Shown here: piece by piece, positions 15,897-24,604 of the stretch
Layout: every line of letters starts with the position of its first letter
Numbering within the stretch: the stretch's first letter is position 1
DNA from: Candidatus Formimonas warabiya
GTDB taxonomy: Bacteria > Bacillota > Dehalobacteriia > Dehalobacteriales > Dehalobacteriaceae
NCBI RefSeq assembly: GCF_002777255.1
Contig: NZ_CP017634.1
Coordinates: 3,422,903-3,486,902, forward strand
DNA: 64,000 bases
Direction of reading: 5' to 3'
Made by a program: the position numbers and the translations under genes
The notes under the pieces: model-generated
Told to the model about the DNA's origin: nothing
Databases searched by the model: none
Seen by the model: the letters and a program-made list of their open reading frames with translations, nothing else

Positions 15897-15985
15897 CAAG
15901 TTCTTAATTCAGATGGAGATTCTTTTACTCCATCTGAATTTTAGAACTGCAAATGCATGACTTACGCCAAGTTAGTCAGGCTAAA
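15897..15985. repeat. Hairpin repeat element, copy 2 (between HprK-like and PqqD-like genes)
   Basis: An 89-bp relative of 6471-6590 with the same first inverted repeat (ATTCAGATGGA / TCCATCTGAAT) but with the inner stem of the second hairpin deleted, leaving GACTTACGCCAAGTTAGTC. Like copy 1 it lies just after the stop codon of a minus-strand gene, in the same orientation. Confidence 0.7.
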
Positions 15986-15988
15986 TTT

Positions 15989-16696
15989 TCAAATTGAAGA
16001 CATGGCTTGATAAGCCATGTCCACTGCTTCAACATCGATAGTACAGCCCATTTGATAGAAGGGAATCTGCCTGATCAGTTTATCCAGTATGGTGAGTAGG
16101 CTTTCCATCCCTTGGATCTCACGAGGGCGCAAAGTTTGATTCAAAATTAGTTTCAGGGCTGCTTGCGCTTCTAATCTTTCGATCCAATTATGCCGGGATT
16201 GCTCCAAAAAGCAAACGGCCTGCAAAGGTACTTTTACATTCAGGTTCTGCTCGCTCTTGCCGCTCCAGGGGGTTCCGTAGACATAAAAAGAGTTATCCAT
16301 GTACCGGAGAGCCGGTTTATCATCATTGATGATGCTGACCTGATTCCGTCCGAAATGCTGCCGCCACAACCTGGCGTGGGTGGATTTTCCGGTTCCGCAG
16401 GAGGCGGAGAAGAGATAACTTCGGCCTTCATAAGCCAGGGCCGAGGCATGGAGCATTAAGCCGTCAAAATTTAATAGCCGCCGGTAGAAGTCGGCACCGG
16501 TCCAGATGTATTCGCACTCGTCCATACTCAAGTGAGGATTCTCCTGTTGTTTATGCTGCAGGAAATCCGGGCTTAAGAAGATCGTGAAATCAACCGGGCG
16601 GGTTGTCTCAAAGAAATAGGGCTGACTTCGCCTGGCCAGGATGTGACCGTTGGCCTGCAATCCTACTGTTAAATCGGCGATTCTATATGTTGGCAT
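15989..16696 (-). CDS. HprK-like (HPr kinase-related) P-loop kinase
   Basis: A 235-residue protein with a P-loop SASCGTGKSTHARLW near residue 117 and IINDDKPALR about 25 residues later. This is the arrangement of HprK/PEP-carboxykinase-fold serine kinases found in RiPP clusters, e.g. those that phosphorylate the C terminus of paeninodin-type lasso peptides. It lacks the N-terminal HPr-kinase sensory domain. AGGGAG lies six bases before ATG 16696; an upstream in-frame extension to 16771 overlaps a better candidate, the 37-codon ORF at 16728-16841. It is followed by the PqqD-like gene after a hairpin repeat. Confidence 0.83.
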   Translation of the reverse strand: MPTYRIADLTVGLQANGHILARRSQPYFFETTRPVDFTIFLSPDFLQHKQQENPHLSMDECEYIWTGADFYRRLLNFDGLMLHASALAYEGRSYLFSASCGTGKSTHARLWRQHFGRNQVSIINDDKPALRYMDNSFYVYGTPWSGKSEQNLNVKVPLQAVCFLEQSRHNWIERLEAQAALKLILNQTLRPREIQGMESLLTILDKLIRQIPFYQMGCTIDVEAVDMAYQAMSSI

Positions 16697-16727
16697 ATTT
16701 TTCTCCCTGGAATCCCCTAACCACCAA

Positions 16728-16841
16728 TTAATCGATATCATTCCAGTAGATTTCATCCCTGTTTCCTTCAATCATAGTGGTCATCCGCTGGATGCACGCG
16801 CTGCTATAGAGCTGGGTAGGGTCGCAGTTAAAATTAATCAT
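16728..16841 (-). CDS. Candidate 37-residue peptide upstream of HprK-like kinase
   Basis: A short ORF reading MINFNCDPTQLYSSACIQ.. and ending ..EIYWNDID, with two Cys residues (6 and 16) and an acidic C terminus. It ends 31 bp before the kinase start, leaving just enough room for that gene's ribosome binding site. Upstream of its ATG only a weak GGCTGAAG is seen. There is no known family match that I recognise. Its position makes it the only plausible precursor peptide for the PqqD/HprK/S26/NTase cassette, but it could also be a leader ORF or chance. A palindrome (ACCACACATAGGTGGT, 16906-16921) lies in the upstream promoter region. Confidence 0.4.
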   Translation of the reverse strand: MINFNCDPTQLYSSACIQRMTTMIEGNRDEIYWNDID

Positions 16842-17067
16842 TTATTCTTCAGCCTTTTTTTGTTTTCCTTTATTTTAGATTATTTTTTTAATATAAAAGC
16901 ATACCACACATAGGTGGTTTTATGATCGCTTAGTCCCTGAAATTAACAAACTTGTTAAATAAATTAAGCAGTACCTGTTTAAATTAATTACAAATATGGT
17001 AAAATACTTTTATATGTCCAATTTACTAATCCCATTGAACTACAAAAATATTAGGGGTAGGTACGGA

Positions 17068-17256
17068 ATGAAAAACCATGATATCCTTAATTTTTGTGAC
17101 GAGATATTAAATCATCTCACCGTGATCAAAGGATATTTACAATTACAAATCGAAAGAAAAGATGTCGACTATTTATTCCTGATCTTAAAGGAAATTGACC
17201 AGAGTGAATCAGTAATCGATAGTATCATCAATCAAGTGAAAGCTGACCAATATTAA
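17068..17256 (+). CDS. Stand-alone histidine-kinase DHp-like module
   Basis: A 62-residue helical protein. The segment EILNHLTVIKGYLQLQI closely resembles the H-box of sporulation-type kinases (..HEIRNPLTAIKGFLQL), and a second helix (LFLILKEIDQSESVIDSIINQ) completes a two-helix DHp hairpin. There is no ATPase domain and no sensor. AGGGGTAGG precedes ATG 17068; an ORF extension to 16996 is less likely. It lies 20 bp before a receiver-domain gene, so the pair may form a Spo0B/Spo0F-like phosphotransfer or decoy module. The histidine is His-17 of this product. Confidence 0.65.
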   Translation: MKNHDILNFCDEILNHLTVIKGYLQLQIERKDVDYLFLILKEIDQSESVIDSIINQVKADQY

Positions 17257-17276
17257 CAACAAAGGGGTGTCGACCT

Positions 17277-17663
17277 ATGTTACACAAAATACTGGTGGTT
17301 GATGGTCATCTTGGGGTTTGTAGGCTAATAAAGGATGTCCTGATTGGTGAAGGCTATGATGTGTGTATTTGCCCGGAACCACTAAAGGCTTTGGAAATAG
17401 TTCAGAACGACAGGTTTTCCTTAATCCTCCTGGATGTTAGGATACGGGGAGTGGATTGCTGGGACTTGTATCACCGGATTCGTGCCTTTTGCCAGGGAAC
17501 CATCGTGTTAATGGCTTCATCTGTAAACCTGGACCAAGTTGTCACCGCCCACGAAAATGGCGTTGTCGATTATTTTATGAAAAAGCCCTTTGACATTAAG
17601 GATCTCCGTAAGCTGGTAAAAGCCTTGACAGGGCAGCAAGAAAACTGTTCATGCGGGCCATAA
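17277..17663 (+). CDS. Single-domain response regulator (receiver)
   Basis: A 128-residue receiver domain without output. It has ILVVDGHLG at the first acidic site (one Asp where two acidic residues are normal), the phospho-acceptor in LILLDVRIRG, a hydrophobic VLMAS and the conserved Lys in YFMKKPFD. It ends with a Cys-containing tail (ENCSCGP). It resembles Spo0F/CheY-type proteins, with the changed acidic pocket possibly altering Mg binding. It is translated just after the DHp-like module and followed by a clear terminator. Confidence 0.85.
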   Translation: MLHKILVVDGHLGVCRLIKDVLIGEGYDVCICPEPLKALEIVQNDRFSLILLDVRIRGVDCWDLYHRIRAFCQGTIVLMASSVNLDQVVTAHENGVVDYFMKKPFDIKDLRKLVKALTGQQENCSCGP

Positions 17664-17714
17664 GTATCCATAAATGCCCTCCAGGCAAAAAAGGTGCATC
17701 TTTCCAAGTAAACG

Positions 17715-17750
17715 ACCGGAGAAAAAATTTCCCGGTTTTTATTTTATTCC
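17715..17750 (+). terminator. Intrinsic terminator after receiver gene
   Basis: ACCGG-a-GAAA / TTTC-CCGGT stem with a 3-base loop and a TTTTATTTTATT tail, 52 bp after the receiver stop codon. Confidence 0.75.
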
Positions 17751-17913
17751 CTTTCCCTTGATCCCATTTTTTCTTTTCAACTTTGAAGGGTATCATCCTA
17801 AGAAGTACAAAAAAAGGAAAAAAAATTTTTCGTTTATTTAAAGGCATATGCCTATGGTTTGAAGAATAAAAGCATCTATCAATAACTTTGTTAACCGGTT
17901 AAGGAGGGATCCC

Positions 17914-20655
17914 ATGAAGAAAATTCGACTTTTTCAAGTTTTGGCTTTCCTTTTTTTTGCAGCCTTGTTGATAAAAATCACCTCCGGGTTTTACGTAAAC
18001 TACATCTGGTTTAAAAATCTCGGATACAGCCAGCTGTTTACTACGCCTATCATTGCCAAGTTATCCATCGGCGTGATTTCCTTTCTGATTTTTTTTCTCA
18101 TCCTGTTTGGCATGGGGTTGATCGCGTTCCGGACTTACCAGCGGGCAGAGCAAGAAAACCCTTCCTTTTGGAAAAATTTTCGTTTACGGGTACTGAAATA
18201 CCCGGACCCTGCTGAAGAAGTCAACGTAACCCCGATCAATAAAAGAAAAGTGATTGCCGTTATTTTTGTGGTCAGCATTGCCTTCAGCTTTATCTTGTCC
18301 TTGCAGACCGTAGAAAACGGTTGGATGAAATTGCTGGAATACTTAAACTATGCCAAGTTTAATGTGGACGATCCGATTTTTCATAAAGACGTATCTTTTT
18401 ATGTCTTTCAAATGCCCTTTTACAATTTTGTCTTGAATTCACTTACTTCATCCTTAACTATGATCTTTCTGGCCAGTCTCTTTTTCTTTCCTTTAACAGG
18501 CTTAATTCAACTAAAAGGAAATCTCTTCAAAAAAGGAAGCCTGCATATTCCCCGGAGTATCCGCAGGTTTTGGTCCTGCTTAATAGGAATTTTGTTCATT
18601 CTTTACGGGTTGAAACAGATTATTGCCATGTATACCATTGTTTATTCGCAAGCAGGCTACGTCTACGGAGCAGGTTATACCGATATTCATGTAACCCTGC
18701 CCTTGTCCATCATACTGGCCATTCTGGCTGTTTTGTGCAGCATCGCCGCTTTTTTGTTCTTTTTCATCAACGATCATCGTTTGGTCACCAGACCCATTGT
18801 AATTTACCTTTTAGCAGGTATCCTCGGCATGGGGGTGCACAGCTTTGTGCAATATACCGTGAGCAATAACGAATTTTTCAAAGAAAAACCCTACATTGAA
18901 CGGGAAATAAAATTCACCAGGCTGGCCTATGGTTTAAATGATCTGGTGGTGAAGGACTATCCCGGAACAGCAAAAATTACTTGGGAGAACATCCAAAACA
19001 ACCGGTCCACCATCGAAAACATCCGTCTCAATGACCCGAACCCCCTCAAAGCCGCCCTGTCCCAAAACCAGGGTTTAACCTACTATTACCAGTTCAACGA
19101 CATTGACATCGACCGCTATCAGATAGACGGGAAGTACCGCCAAGTTCTTCTGGCCCCCCGGGAAATATCGGACAAATCCCTTACGGAAAAAGCAGGCACC
19201 TTTGTCAACCTGACCATGAGATATACCCACGGATACGGCATTGCGGCCACTTTGGCCAATGAAATCGACGAATCCGGCTACGCCCGCTTAATTGTGAAAG
19301 ATATTCCTGCCAAGTCAGAAGTCCAAGGTATTGACATCAAGGAACCCCGCATCTATTTCGGAGAATTGACCAACGACAGCCGGTACGGTTATGTGATCGG
19401 CAATACCTCTGCCAAGGAGTTTGATTATACCCTGGGCGACAACAACATGGAAAATGTCTATCAAGGTTCCACCGGCCTGAAATTAACAGGCCTCGACAAG
19501 CTCTTTCTCAGCGCTTACTTTAATACCTTTCGCTTCTATTTTGCCGGCGAAATCACAGAAAACAGCAAACTGCTGATGCGAAGAAATATTGTGGACCGGG
19601 TCAATACCCTGATGCCTTATTTAAAACTGGACCAGGACCCCTATATTGTTGCCGCCGACGACGGCAAATTATATTGGATCCTGGACGCCTATTCCTTCAC
19701 GGACAAATTCCCCTATTCTTCTCCCGTGGGGGACGTCAACTATCTGCGTAATTCTGTAAAAATCGTCATTGATGCATACAACGGAACCGTTAATTTTTAT
19801 ACCTTTGACACCAGCGATCCCATTATTAAAACGGTTTCCGCCATATTTCCGGGAATTTTTAAAGACGCATCCGCCATGCCCAGTAACCTGAAGGAGCACG
19901 TGCGTTACCCGGAAGACTACTTTAATATCCAGTCTCATATTCTTCTGAATTTCCATGTAGATAATCCTTCCATCTTTTACAACCGGGAGGATACCTGGGA
20001 CATTGCCAAAAAAGTGACTACAGAAGGGACCAGCAATATCGATCCCTATTATACCATTATGAAACTGCCCGGCGAGCAAGAGAGCGAGTATACCCTGACC
20101 ATTCCCTTTACTCCGGCCAGCCGGCAGGAACAGCACCGGAACAATATGGTGGCTTGGCTTGCCGCCAGAAACGACGGCGATGAATATGGCCAACTGGCCC
20201 TGTACCGGATGCCTAAAAATGTGGAAATCCAGGGACCTTTAATGATCGACAGCATGATCGACCAGGATCCCTCCATTTCCCAAAAGCTGACCCTTTGGGG
20301 GCAAGGGGATTCGGAGGTGATCCGGGGCAACCTGATGGTGGTTCCCATTGACGACGGGTTTATTTATGTGGAGCCCATTTATATTCGGGCGGAACAACAA
20401 GGGGCATCCATTCCTCAGATGCAGGCCATCGTGTTCGCTGTTGATAAGAAACTGATCCTGGTTGAGACGAAATCTCTGGACAAAGCCATTGCGGAATTTT
20501 TCGGCAAAAAAGGTTTGCCGGAAGAGCCCGGCCAAAAACCAGAACCGGGTCAGGAACAGCCTCAGGTGGTCCAACCGAAGGAATCCCTCCTGGAAAAGAT
20601 TGAAATTCTGAAGCAGCAACTCTTAGAGTTGGAGGAAGAAATACGGTCCATGTAA
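17914..20655 (+). CDS. UPF0182 family large membrane protein
   Basis: A 913-residue protein matching UPF0182 (COG1615). About seven membrane helices occupy residues 1-320 and include the family-typical FYVNYIWFKNLGYSQLF near the start. A large extracytoplasmic domain carries conserved pieces such as MRYTHGYG, EPRIYFGEL and PFTPASRQ, and the C terminus is Glu/Gln/Pro-rich with a coiled coil. AAGGAGGG precedes the ATG. The function is unknown; the full length and unbroken frame suggest an active gene. It ends about 60 bp before the group II intron. Confidence 0.93.
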   Translation: MKKIRLFQVLAFLFFAALLIKITSGFYVNYIWFKNLGYSQLFTTPIIAKLSIGVISFLIFFLILFGMGLIAFRTYQRAEQENPSFWKNFRLRVLKYPDPAEEVNVTPINKRKVIAVIFVVSIAFSFILSLQTVENGWMKLLEYLNYAKFNVDDPIFHKDVSFYVFQMPFYNFVLNSLTSSLTMIFLASLFFFPLTGLIQLKGNLFKKGSLHIPRSIRRFWSCLIGILFILYGLKQIIAMYTIVYSQAGYVYGAGYTDIHVTLPLSIILAILAVLCSIAAFLFFFINDHRLVTRPIVIYLLAGILGMGVHSFVQYTVSNNEFFKEKPYIEREIKFTRLAYGLNDLVVKDYPGTAKITWENIQNNRSTIENIRLNDPNPLKAALSQNQGLTYYYQFNDIDIDRYQIDGKYRQVLLAPREISDKSLTEKAGTFVNLTMRYTHGYGIAATLANEIDESGYARLIVKDIPAKSEVQGIDIKEPRIYFGELTNDSRYGYVIGNTSAKEFDYTLGDNNMENVYQGSTGLKLTGLDKLFLSAYFNTFRFYFAGEITENSKLLMRRNIVDRVNTLMPYLKLDQDPYIVAADDGKLYWILDAYSFTDKFPYSSPVGDVNYLRNSVKIVIDAYNGTVNFYTFDTSDPIIKTVSAIFPGIFKDASAMPSNLKEHVRYPEDYFNIQSHILLNFHVDNPSIFYNREDTWDIAKKVTTEGTSNIDPYYTIMKLPGEQESEYTLTIPFTPASRQEQHRNNMVAWLAARNDGDEYGQLALYRMPKNVEIQGPLMIDSMIDQDPSISQKLTLWGQGDSEVIRGNLMVVPIDDGFIYVEPIYIRAEQQGASIPQMQAIVFAVDKKLILVETKSLDKAIAEFFGKKGLPEEPGQKPEPGQEQPQVVQPKESLLEKIEILKQQLLELEEEIRSM

Positions 20656-20717
20656 AAATCACAAACCAGAATATCCTTAATATAACAACAACCCAGATAA
20701 CCATATTTAGAGTTAGA

Positions 20718-22497
20718 ATCGAGTAGGAGGCTACCCATTATTTGAGTAGCCGACCTCTCACACCACCACTCAAGCGGTTCCGCAAGTGGCGGTTCCCAAG
20801 TTTACACCTGGACAGATTTTAAGTAATCCGAGAAAAATACGTAACCTGCCTGTCTGAGGCGGGCATCGGTTACGGTGACATTTAGAATGTGGCTATTGGC
20901 GATCCGCCAGTAGCCTTTTCTTGTGCACGCAAACTTAATGGCATTGTCATGGTTGAGTCCGAGTTTCTTCAGCATTGCATATCTGGTGCGGATTTTCTTC
21001 CACTGTTTCCAGATATACATGCGAATTCTCCTTCTCAGCCATTTATCGGTTGCCCCAAGCATCTTCTTCATATCCGCGAGTTTGAAATAATTTACCCACC
21101 CCGTTATGAATTGTTTTAATTTAAGTTTCAGTAGTTCGTATCCGAGTCCGTTACTTCTAGACGTGATCTCTTTTACTTTTGCTTTCATCTTACTGATGCT
21201 CTTAGCATGGACACGAAGTTTGATTCCATCTTTTGATGGATAGAATCCGTATCCTAGGAATTTAACTTTGCCGATATAGGCAACCACCGTTTTCTCTCTG
21301 TTCACCCTTAGAAGCAGTTTGTCCTCAATGAAAGGTAGGATGTGCTCCAGCATCCTTTGCGCTGACCTTTTCGTCTTTGCAAAGAGTTGCACATCATCCG
21401 CATATCTGACAAATCTGATTCCTCTACGTTCCAGTTCATGGTCAAGTCCATTCAGCATGATGTTACTACATAAGGGACTGACGTTTCCGCCCTGAACGAG
21501 ACCAAGTTCTGTCTCCTCGAATCTCCCTCTGTTTACTGCTCCTGCCGTGAGATACTTATGTATTAGGGATATGACTCTACCATCTCTGATTGTCCTTGAC
21601 AGTATCTCAATCATTTTCGATTGGTTTACCGTATCGAAAAACTTCTCTAGGTCCATCTCTACAACGTAGGTATACCCTTCGTTCGCGTATTCCTTACACT
21701 TCCTCAGCGCGTCATGAGCACTTCTCTTCGGCCTGAAGCCGTAGCTAGTTTCTGCAAATTGGGGTTCGAAGATGGGTAACAGTACTTGTGCGATTGCCTG
21801 CTGCAGCACTCTGTCTACTGCTGTTGGTATCCCCAACGTCCGCATTTTTCCCTTGTCCTTGGGTATTTCTACTCTTCGGACTGGATTAGGACGATATTTT
21901 CCGTCCAGAACCAACTTTACGAGTTCCTCTCCATTGTCTTTGAGATATTGCGAAATATGCTCCACTTCCATCCCATCGACTCCGTGTGCGCCTTTGTTTC
22001 TCTTAACCTGCTTGTATGCTTTGTTGAGGTTGTCTCGGTTTAAAATTCTCTCTAAAAGTCCGTTCTCTTCACTGTCGGCATTGGTGTTGTTGTTTTCAGT
22101 TATCCTCCTGTCGGTGAGCGCTCCCGCATACCCTTCGTGTTCCGCACTATCTCTTTGCGAGCAGCCCTTGCCACAGCAAGGTATTCTGCTTTCTTTTATC
22201 CCGACCTTGGTAACATTCATTGACTAACACCTCCTTAGGTTCAACCCTTCATAACGCCGTCGACTGCGTTACTACTATGGTATCTGCTGACTTCTCACGG
22301 TAAATCTTGTTTCAACCGCATTTCGCTAACTCGTTCCATGCGTCCGTGAGACCTCCCACGGTAAGACACGTAACTTTCATCCCATGTACCCGCCGTATTT
22401 ACATCCCCGTGTCCGTGCAGTTTATTGGATTTGTCTTGTCATGCAGACTCATCCCACTTCGGATGCCTGATACGATTCGTGTTCCTCGGGTCGGAAC
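20718..22497 (-). mobile_element. Group II intron with LtrA-type ORF
   Basis: The minus strand carries a reverse transcriptase/maturase ORF flanked by intron RNA domains. Downstream of the ORF, a domain V/VI-like region is visible (AACCGCCACTTGCGG..GTGGTGGTGTGAGAGGTCGG), ending in CTCCTACTCGAT at 20718, a typical 3' end for bacterial group II introns. Upstream of the ORF about 280 nt are GC-richer and structured; the 5' end is placed near GTTCCGACCC (22497) but is uncertain, since a canonical GTGYG is not seen. The intron sits immediately next to the RIT element. Confidence 0.75.
20802..22220 (-). CDS. ltrA: Group II intron reverse transcriptase/maturase
   Basis: A 472-residue multifunctional intron protein. 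RT domain blocks include NKGAHGVDGM, RRVEIPKDKGKMRTLGIPTAVDRVLQQ, FRPKRSAHDAL, MDLEKFFDTVNQ and the catalytic FVRYADDVQLF (the YADD box is intact near residue 274). FLGYGF and a basic maturase (X) domain with KLKLKQFITGWVNYFKLADM follow. No HNH endonuclease domain is present, so mobility would rely on other priming routes. AAGGAGGTG lies before the ATG. The frame is intact, consistent with recent acquisition. Confidence 0.93.
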   Translation of the reverse strand: MNVTKVGIKESRIPCCGKGCSQRDSAEHEGYAGALTDRRITENNNTNADSEENGLLERILNRDNLNKAYKQVKRNKGAHGVDGMEVEHISQYLKDNGEELVKLVLDGKYRPNPVRRVEIPKDKGKMRTLGIPTAVDRVLQQAIAQVLLPIFEPQFAETSYGFRPKRSAHDALRKCKEYANEGYTYVVEMDLEKFFDTVNQSKMIEILSRTIRDGRVISLIHKYLTAGAVNRGRFEETELGLVQGGNVSPLCSNIMLNGLDHELERRGIRFVRYADDVQLFAKTKRSAQRMLEHILPFIEDKLLLRVNREKTVVAYIGKVKFLGYGFYPSKDGIKLRVHAKSISKMKAKVKEITSRSNGLGYELLKLKLKQFITGWVNYFKLADMKKMLGATDKWLRRRIRMYIWKQWKKIRTRYAMLKKLGLNHDNAIKFACTRKGYWRIANSHILNVTVTDARLRQAGYVFFSDYLKSVQV

Positions 22498-22537
22498 TTT
22501 GCCGTAGGCTTCCTTCAGATTATCTGAAAACTCAGAT

Positions 22538-22556
22538 AATCTGAATTATCCAAGAG
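22538..22556 (+). repeat. Left terminal inverted repeat of RIT element
   Basis: AATCTGAATTATCCAAGAG, the exact reverse complement of 25969-25987. It lies 41 bp from the inferred 5' end of the group II intron. Confidence 0.8.
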
Positions 22557-22634
22557 GAAACATTATCCGAGGAATCGCAGAAGTGCGCTGGTATGCAAGT
22601 GAAACACGCAAATTTCCTCGGATAACTTTTCCTG

Positions 22635-23645
22635 TTATATCTTCTTTAAAAACTCTAATCCTATGTCTTCATAAGCAAGAGCTGCTTTAACAGGCAGAAT
22701 ATTGGCTAAGCTGTGCTCCGCCAAATACTTATCCTTTAATTCATCGCTTACGGTTGCGTAAATCAACGTCGTTTCCAAAGAAACGTGTCCAAGAAAGTTT
22801 TTGATTACTGGTAAAGGCACGCCGGCCTCCAGCATATGAACCGCTATGGAATGCCGGAATGTGTGGGGAGTGTATATTTTTTCCTTAAATAATGCCGGAT
22901 GTTTTCTTTTTGCTTCCCTTACATATTTCTTTACGATTTCCTCAACGCAGGAAATTGTCATATGTTCATGAGCCTGGCTTGAAAAAACATGGCTTTCCAC
23001 CGCTTTCTTTTCGTGTTCCAGATATGTTTTGAGCAGGACTGCACAATCATCAGGAATTGTAATAATCCGGCCTCTTTTTCCTTTACCGATAAGCTTGATT
23101 GAAGCTTTCTCTCCAAAACGGATGTCAGATACCTTTAAATCGCATAATTCCTGTGCTCTGGCACCGCTTGCATAGAGTACGCTTAACAGCACAAGATCCC
23201 TGTAGCCAACTGTTCCAATCCCGGAAGGAAGATGCAGCATAATGGAAATTTCTTCTTTGGTAAAGTATACAGGCATTTTATCACTTTCCTTCTTTTTGGG
23301 GATGGAAGAAAGCGTCCCATGGAACCCGGCTGCTTCGACCGGCTCCTTTCTGGCGGCATACTTAGAGAAAGAGGATATGCAGCTTAGCCTCTGGTTTCGT
23401 GTGCTTATGCTGCATGATCTGCATTTTTCCAGCCATGACAGGAACTGCTCCGGCATATCTTTTTCCAGTGTATGGAATGTTACCTTTTCTGGAAGAACCC
23501 CTTTTTCTTCCTTTAAAAAGCTGAACAGGAGCTGGAATGAGTATTTATATGAACGGATGGAGTTACTGCTCAGCCCTTTGGTAACAGGCAGATATTCCGT
23601 AAAGTATGATGAAAGCACATCAAGAAAAGCGCTGTTTTTTCTCAT
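22635..23645 (-). CDS. Tyrosine recombinase, third gene of RIT element
   Basis: A 336-residue site-specific recombinase. An N-terminal SAM-like core-binding domain (residues 8-110) is followed by a catalytic domain with RAQELCDLKVSDI, HTFRHSIAVHMLEAG and FLGHVSLETTLIYATV, giving the Arg-HxxR-His-Tyr set. GAGGTGA precedes ATG 23645, which overlaps the previous gene's stop (ATGA). It is related to XerC/D and phage integrases but belongs to a trio; all three are thought to be needed for RIT movement, although this is not proven. Confidence 0.9.
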   Translation of the reverse strand: MRKNSAFLDVLSSYFTEYLPVTKGLSSNSIRSYKYSFQLLFSFLKEEKGVLPEKVTFHTLEKDMPEQFLSWLEKCRSCSISTRNQRLSCISSFSKYAARKEPVEAAGFHGTLSSIPKKKESDKMPVYFTKEEISIMLHLPSGIGTVGYRDLVLLSVLYASGARAQELCDLKVSDIRFGEKASIKLIGKGKRGRIITIPDDCAVLLKTYLEHEKKAVESHVFSSQAHEHMTISCVEEIVKKYVREAKRKHPALFKEKIYTPHTFRHSIAVHMLEAGVPLPVIKNFLGHVSLETTLIYATVSDELKDKYLAEHSLANILPVKAALAYEDIGLEFLKKI

Positions 23646-24604
23646 GCCTTCACCTCAGGGAACAACCCTCTTGTATAGTCCGAGATTCTTTCCTGCGCCT
23701 CGGAATACAGTTCATAAGAGAACCTCAGGTAACGGTCTGTTTCCATGATGTTTTCATGACCGAGATAGGTGGATAGAAAAGGAACTGTGCCATCAAATGA
23801 ATCGCCCGAGCTCTGAAAGGAGCGGAATACAAATGTATGGCGAAGACAATGGGGACAAATGCCCCTTTCTCCCGGATAACGGCGTTCCTGCTTTATGCCG
23901 CTTAATACCAATGCAACAGCAAACCACCGTTCCACCCAGCTGTTGCTGTAGGGCTTTCCATCCGTTCCGGCAAAAAGATGATCCTCCGGTTCCTGCAGGA
24001 GTCCTCTCCTGATGCAGTATTTCATTAGCAGGTCAGCAGTGCTTTGTTTCATTGGCACAAGACGCTGCCGGTTACGTTTGGCTTTACGGATAGTCAGGCA
24101 GCCTCTGTCAAAATCTATATCCCCGGATTTCAACGAAAGAGCTTCTGAAAGACGCAGCCCGCAGGCATAGAGGAGCCTTATGATCATCGGGAAAGCTATC
24201 GGCATATCGGAACCGGAAACTTTTAAAGCGTATGAAAGATTGTCTACTTCCTGTATCATGCGTCTCCACTCTGATTCGTCGAATATGTAAGGTGCATATG
24301 TACTTGCTGTTTTCCGCGGAGTTTCCGGGATATTGCAATGGATTCCTTCTGCTGAAAGATATCTCATGAACCCTCGCAGTACAATATATTTTTTCTTTCT
24401 TGTTGCCTGAGAACAGATCAGCTGACTGTCCCATGCAAAAATGGCCTGCGGCGAAAGTGCTTCTTCGGCAGAGCTGTCTTTCTGAATGAACCGCTCTAGC
24501 TCCCTGAACAGGCTTTCAACATGCGGCGTATATCTTCCTGATTTGTCCAACAGGTTGAGATAGGCACACATTTTCTCCCCCAATACAGTGGAATACAGTC
24601 TCAT
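23642..24604 (-). CDS. Tyrosine recombinase, second gene of RIT element
   Basis: A 320-residue recombinase with RLSEALSLKSGDIDF, HCLRHTFVFRSFQ and YLGHENIMETDRYLRF supplying the catalytic Arg, HxxR, His and Tyr. GGAAGGAGGT lies eight bases before ATG 24604, which overlaps the upstream gene's stop by 4 bp; an ORF start at 24640 is less likely. A Cys/His-like CPHCLRH immediately precedes the box II arginine. Confidence 0.9.
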   Translation of the reverse strand: MRLYSTVLGEKMCAYLNLLDKSGRYTPHVESLFRELERFIQKDSSAEEALSPQAIFAWDSQLICSQATRKKKYIVLRGFMRYLSAEGIHCNIPETPRKTASTYAPYIFDESEWRRMIQEVDNLSYALKVSGSDMPIAFPMIIRLLYACGLRLSEALSLKSGDIDFDRGCLTIRKAKRNRQRLVPMKQSTADLLMKYCIRRGLLQEPEDHLFAGTDGKPYSNSWVERWFAVALVLSGIKQERRYPGERGICPHCLRHTFVFRSFQSSGDSFDGTVPFLSTYLGHENIMETDRYLRFSYELYSEAQERISDYTRGLFPEVKA

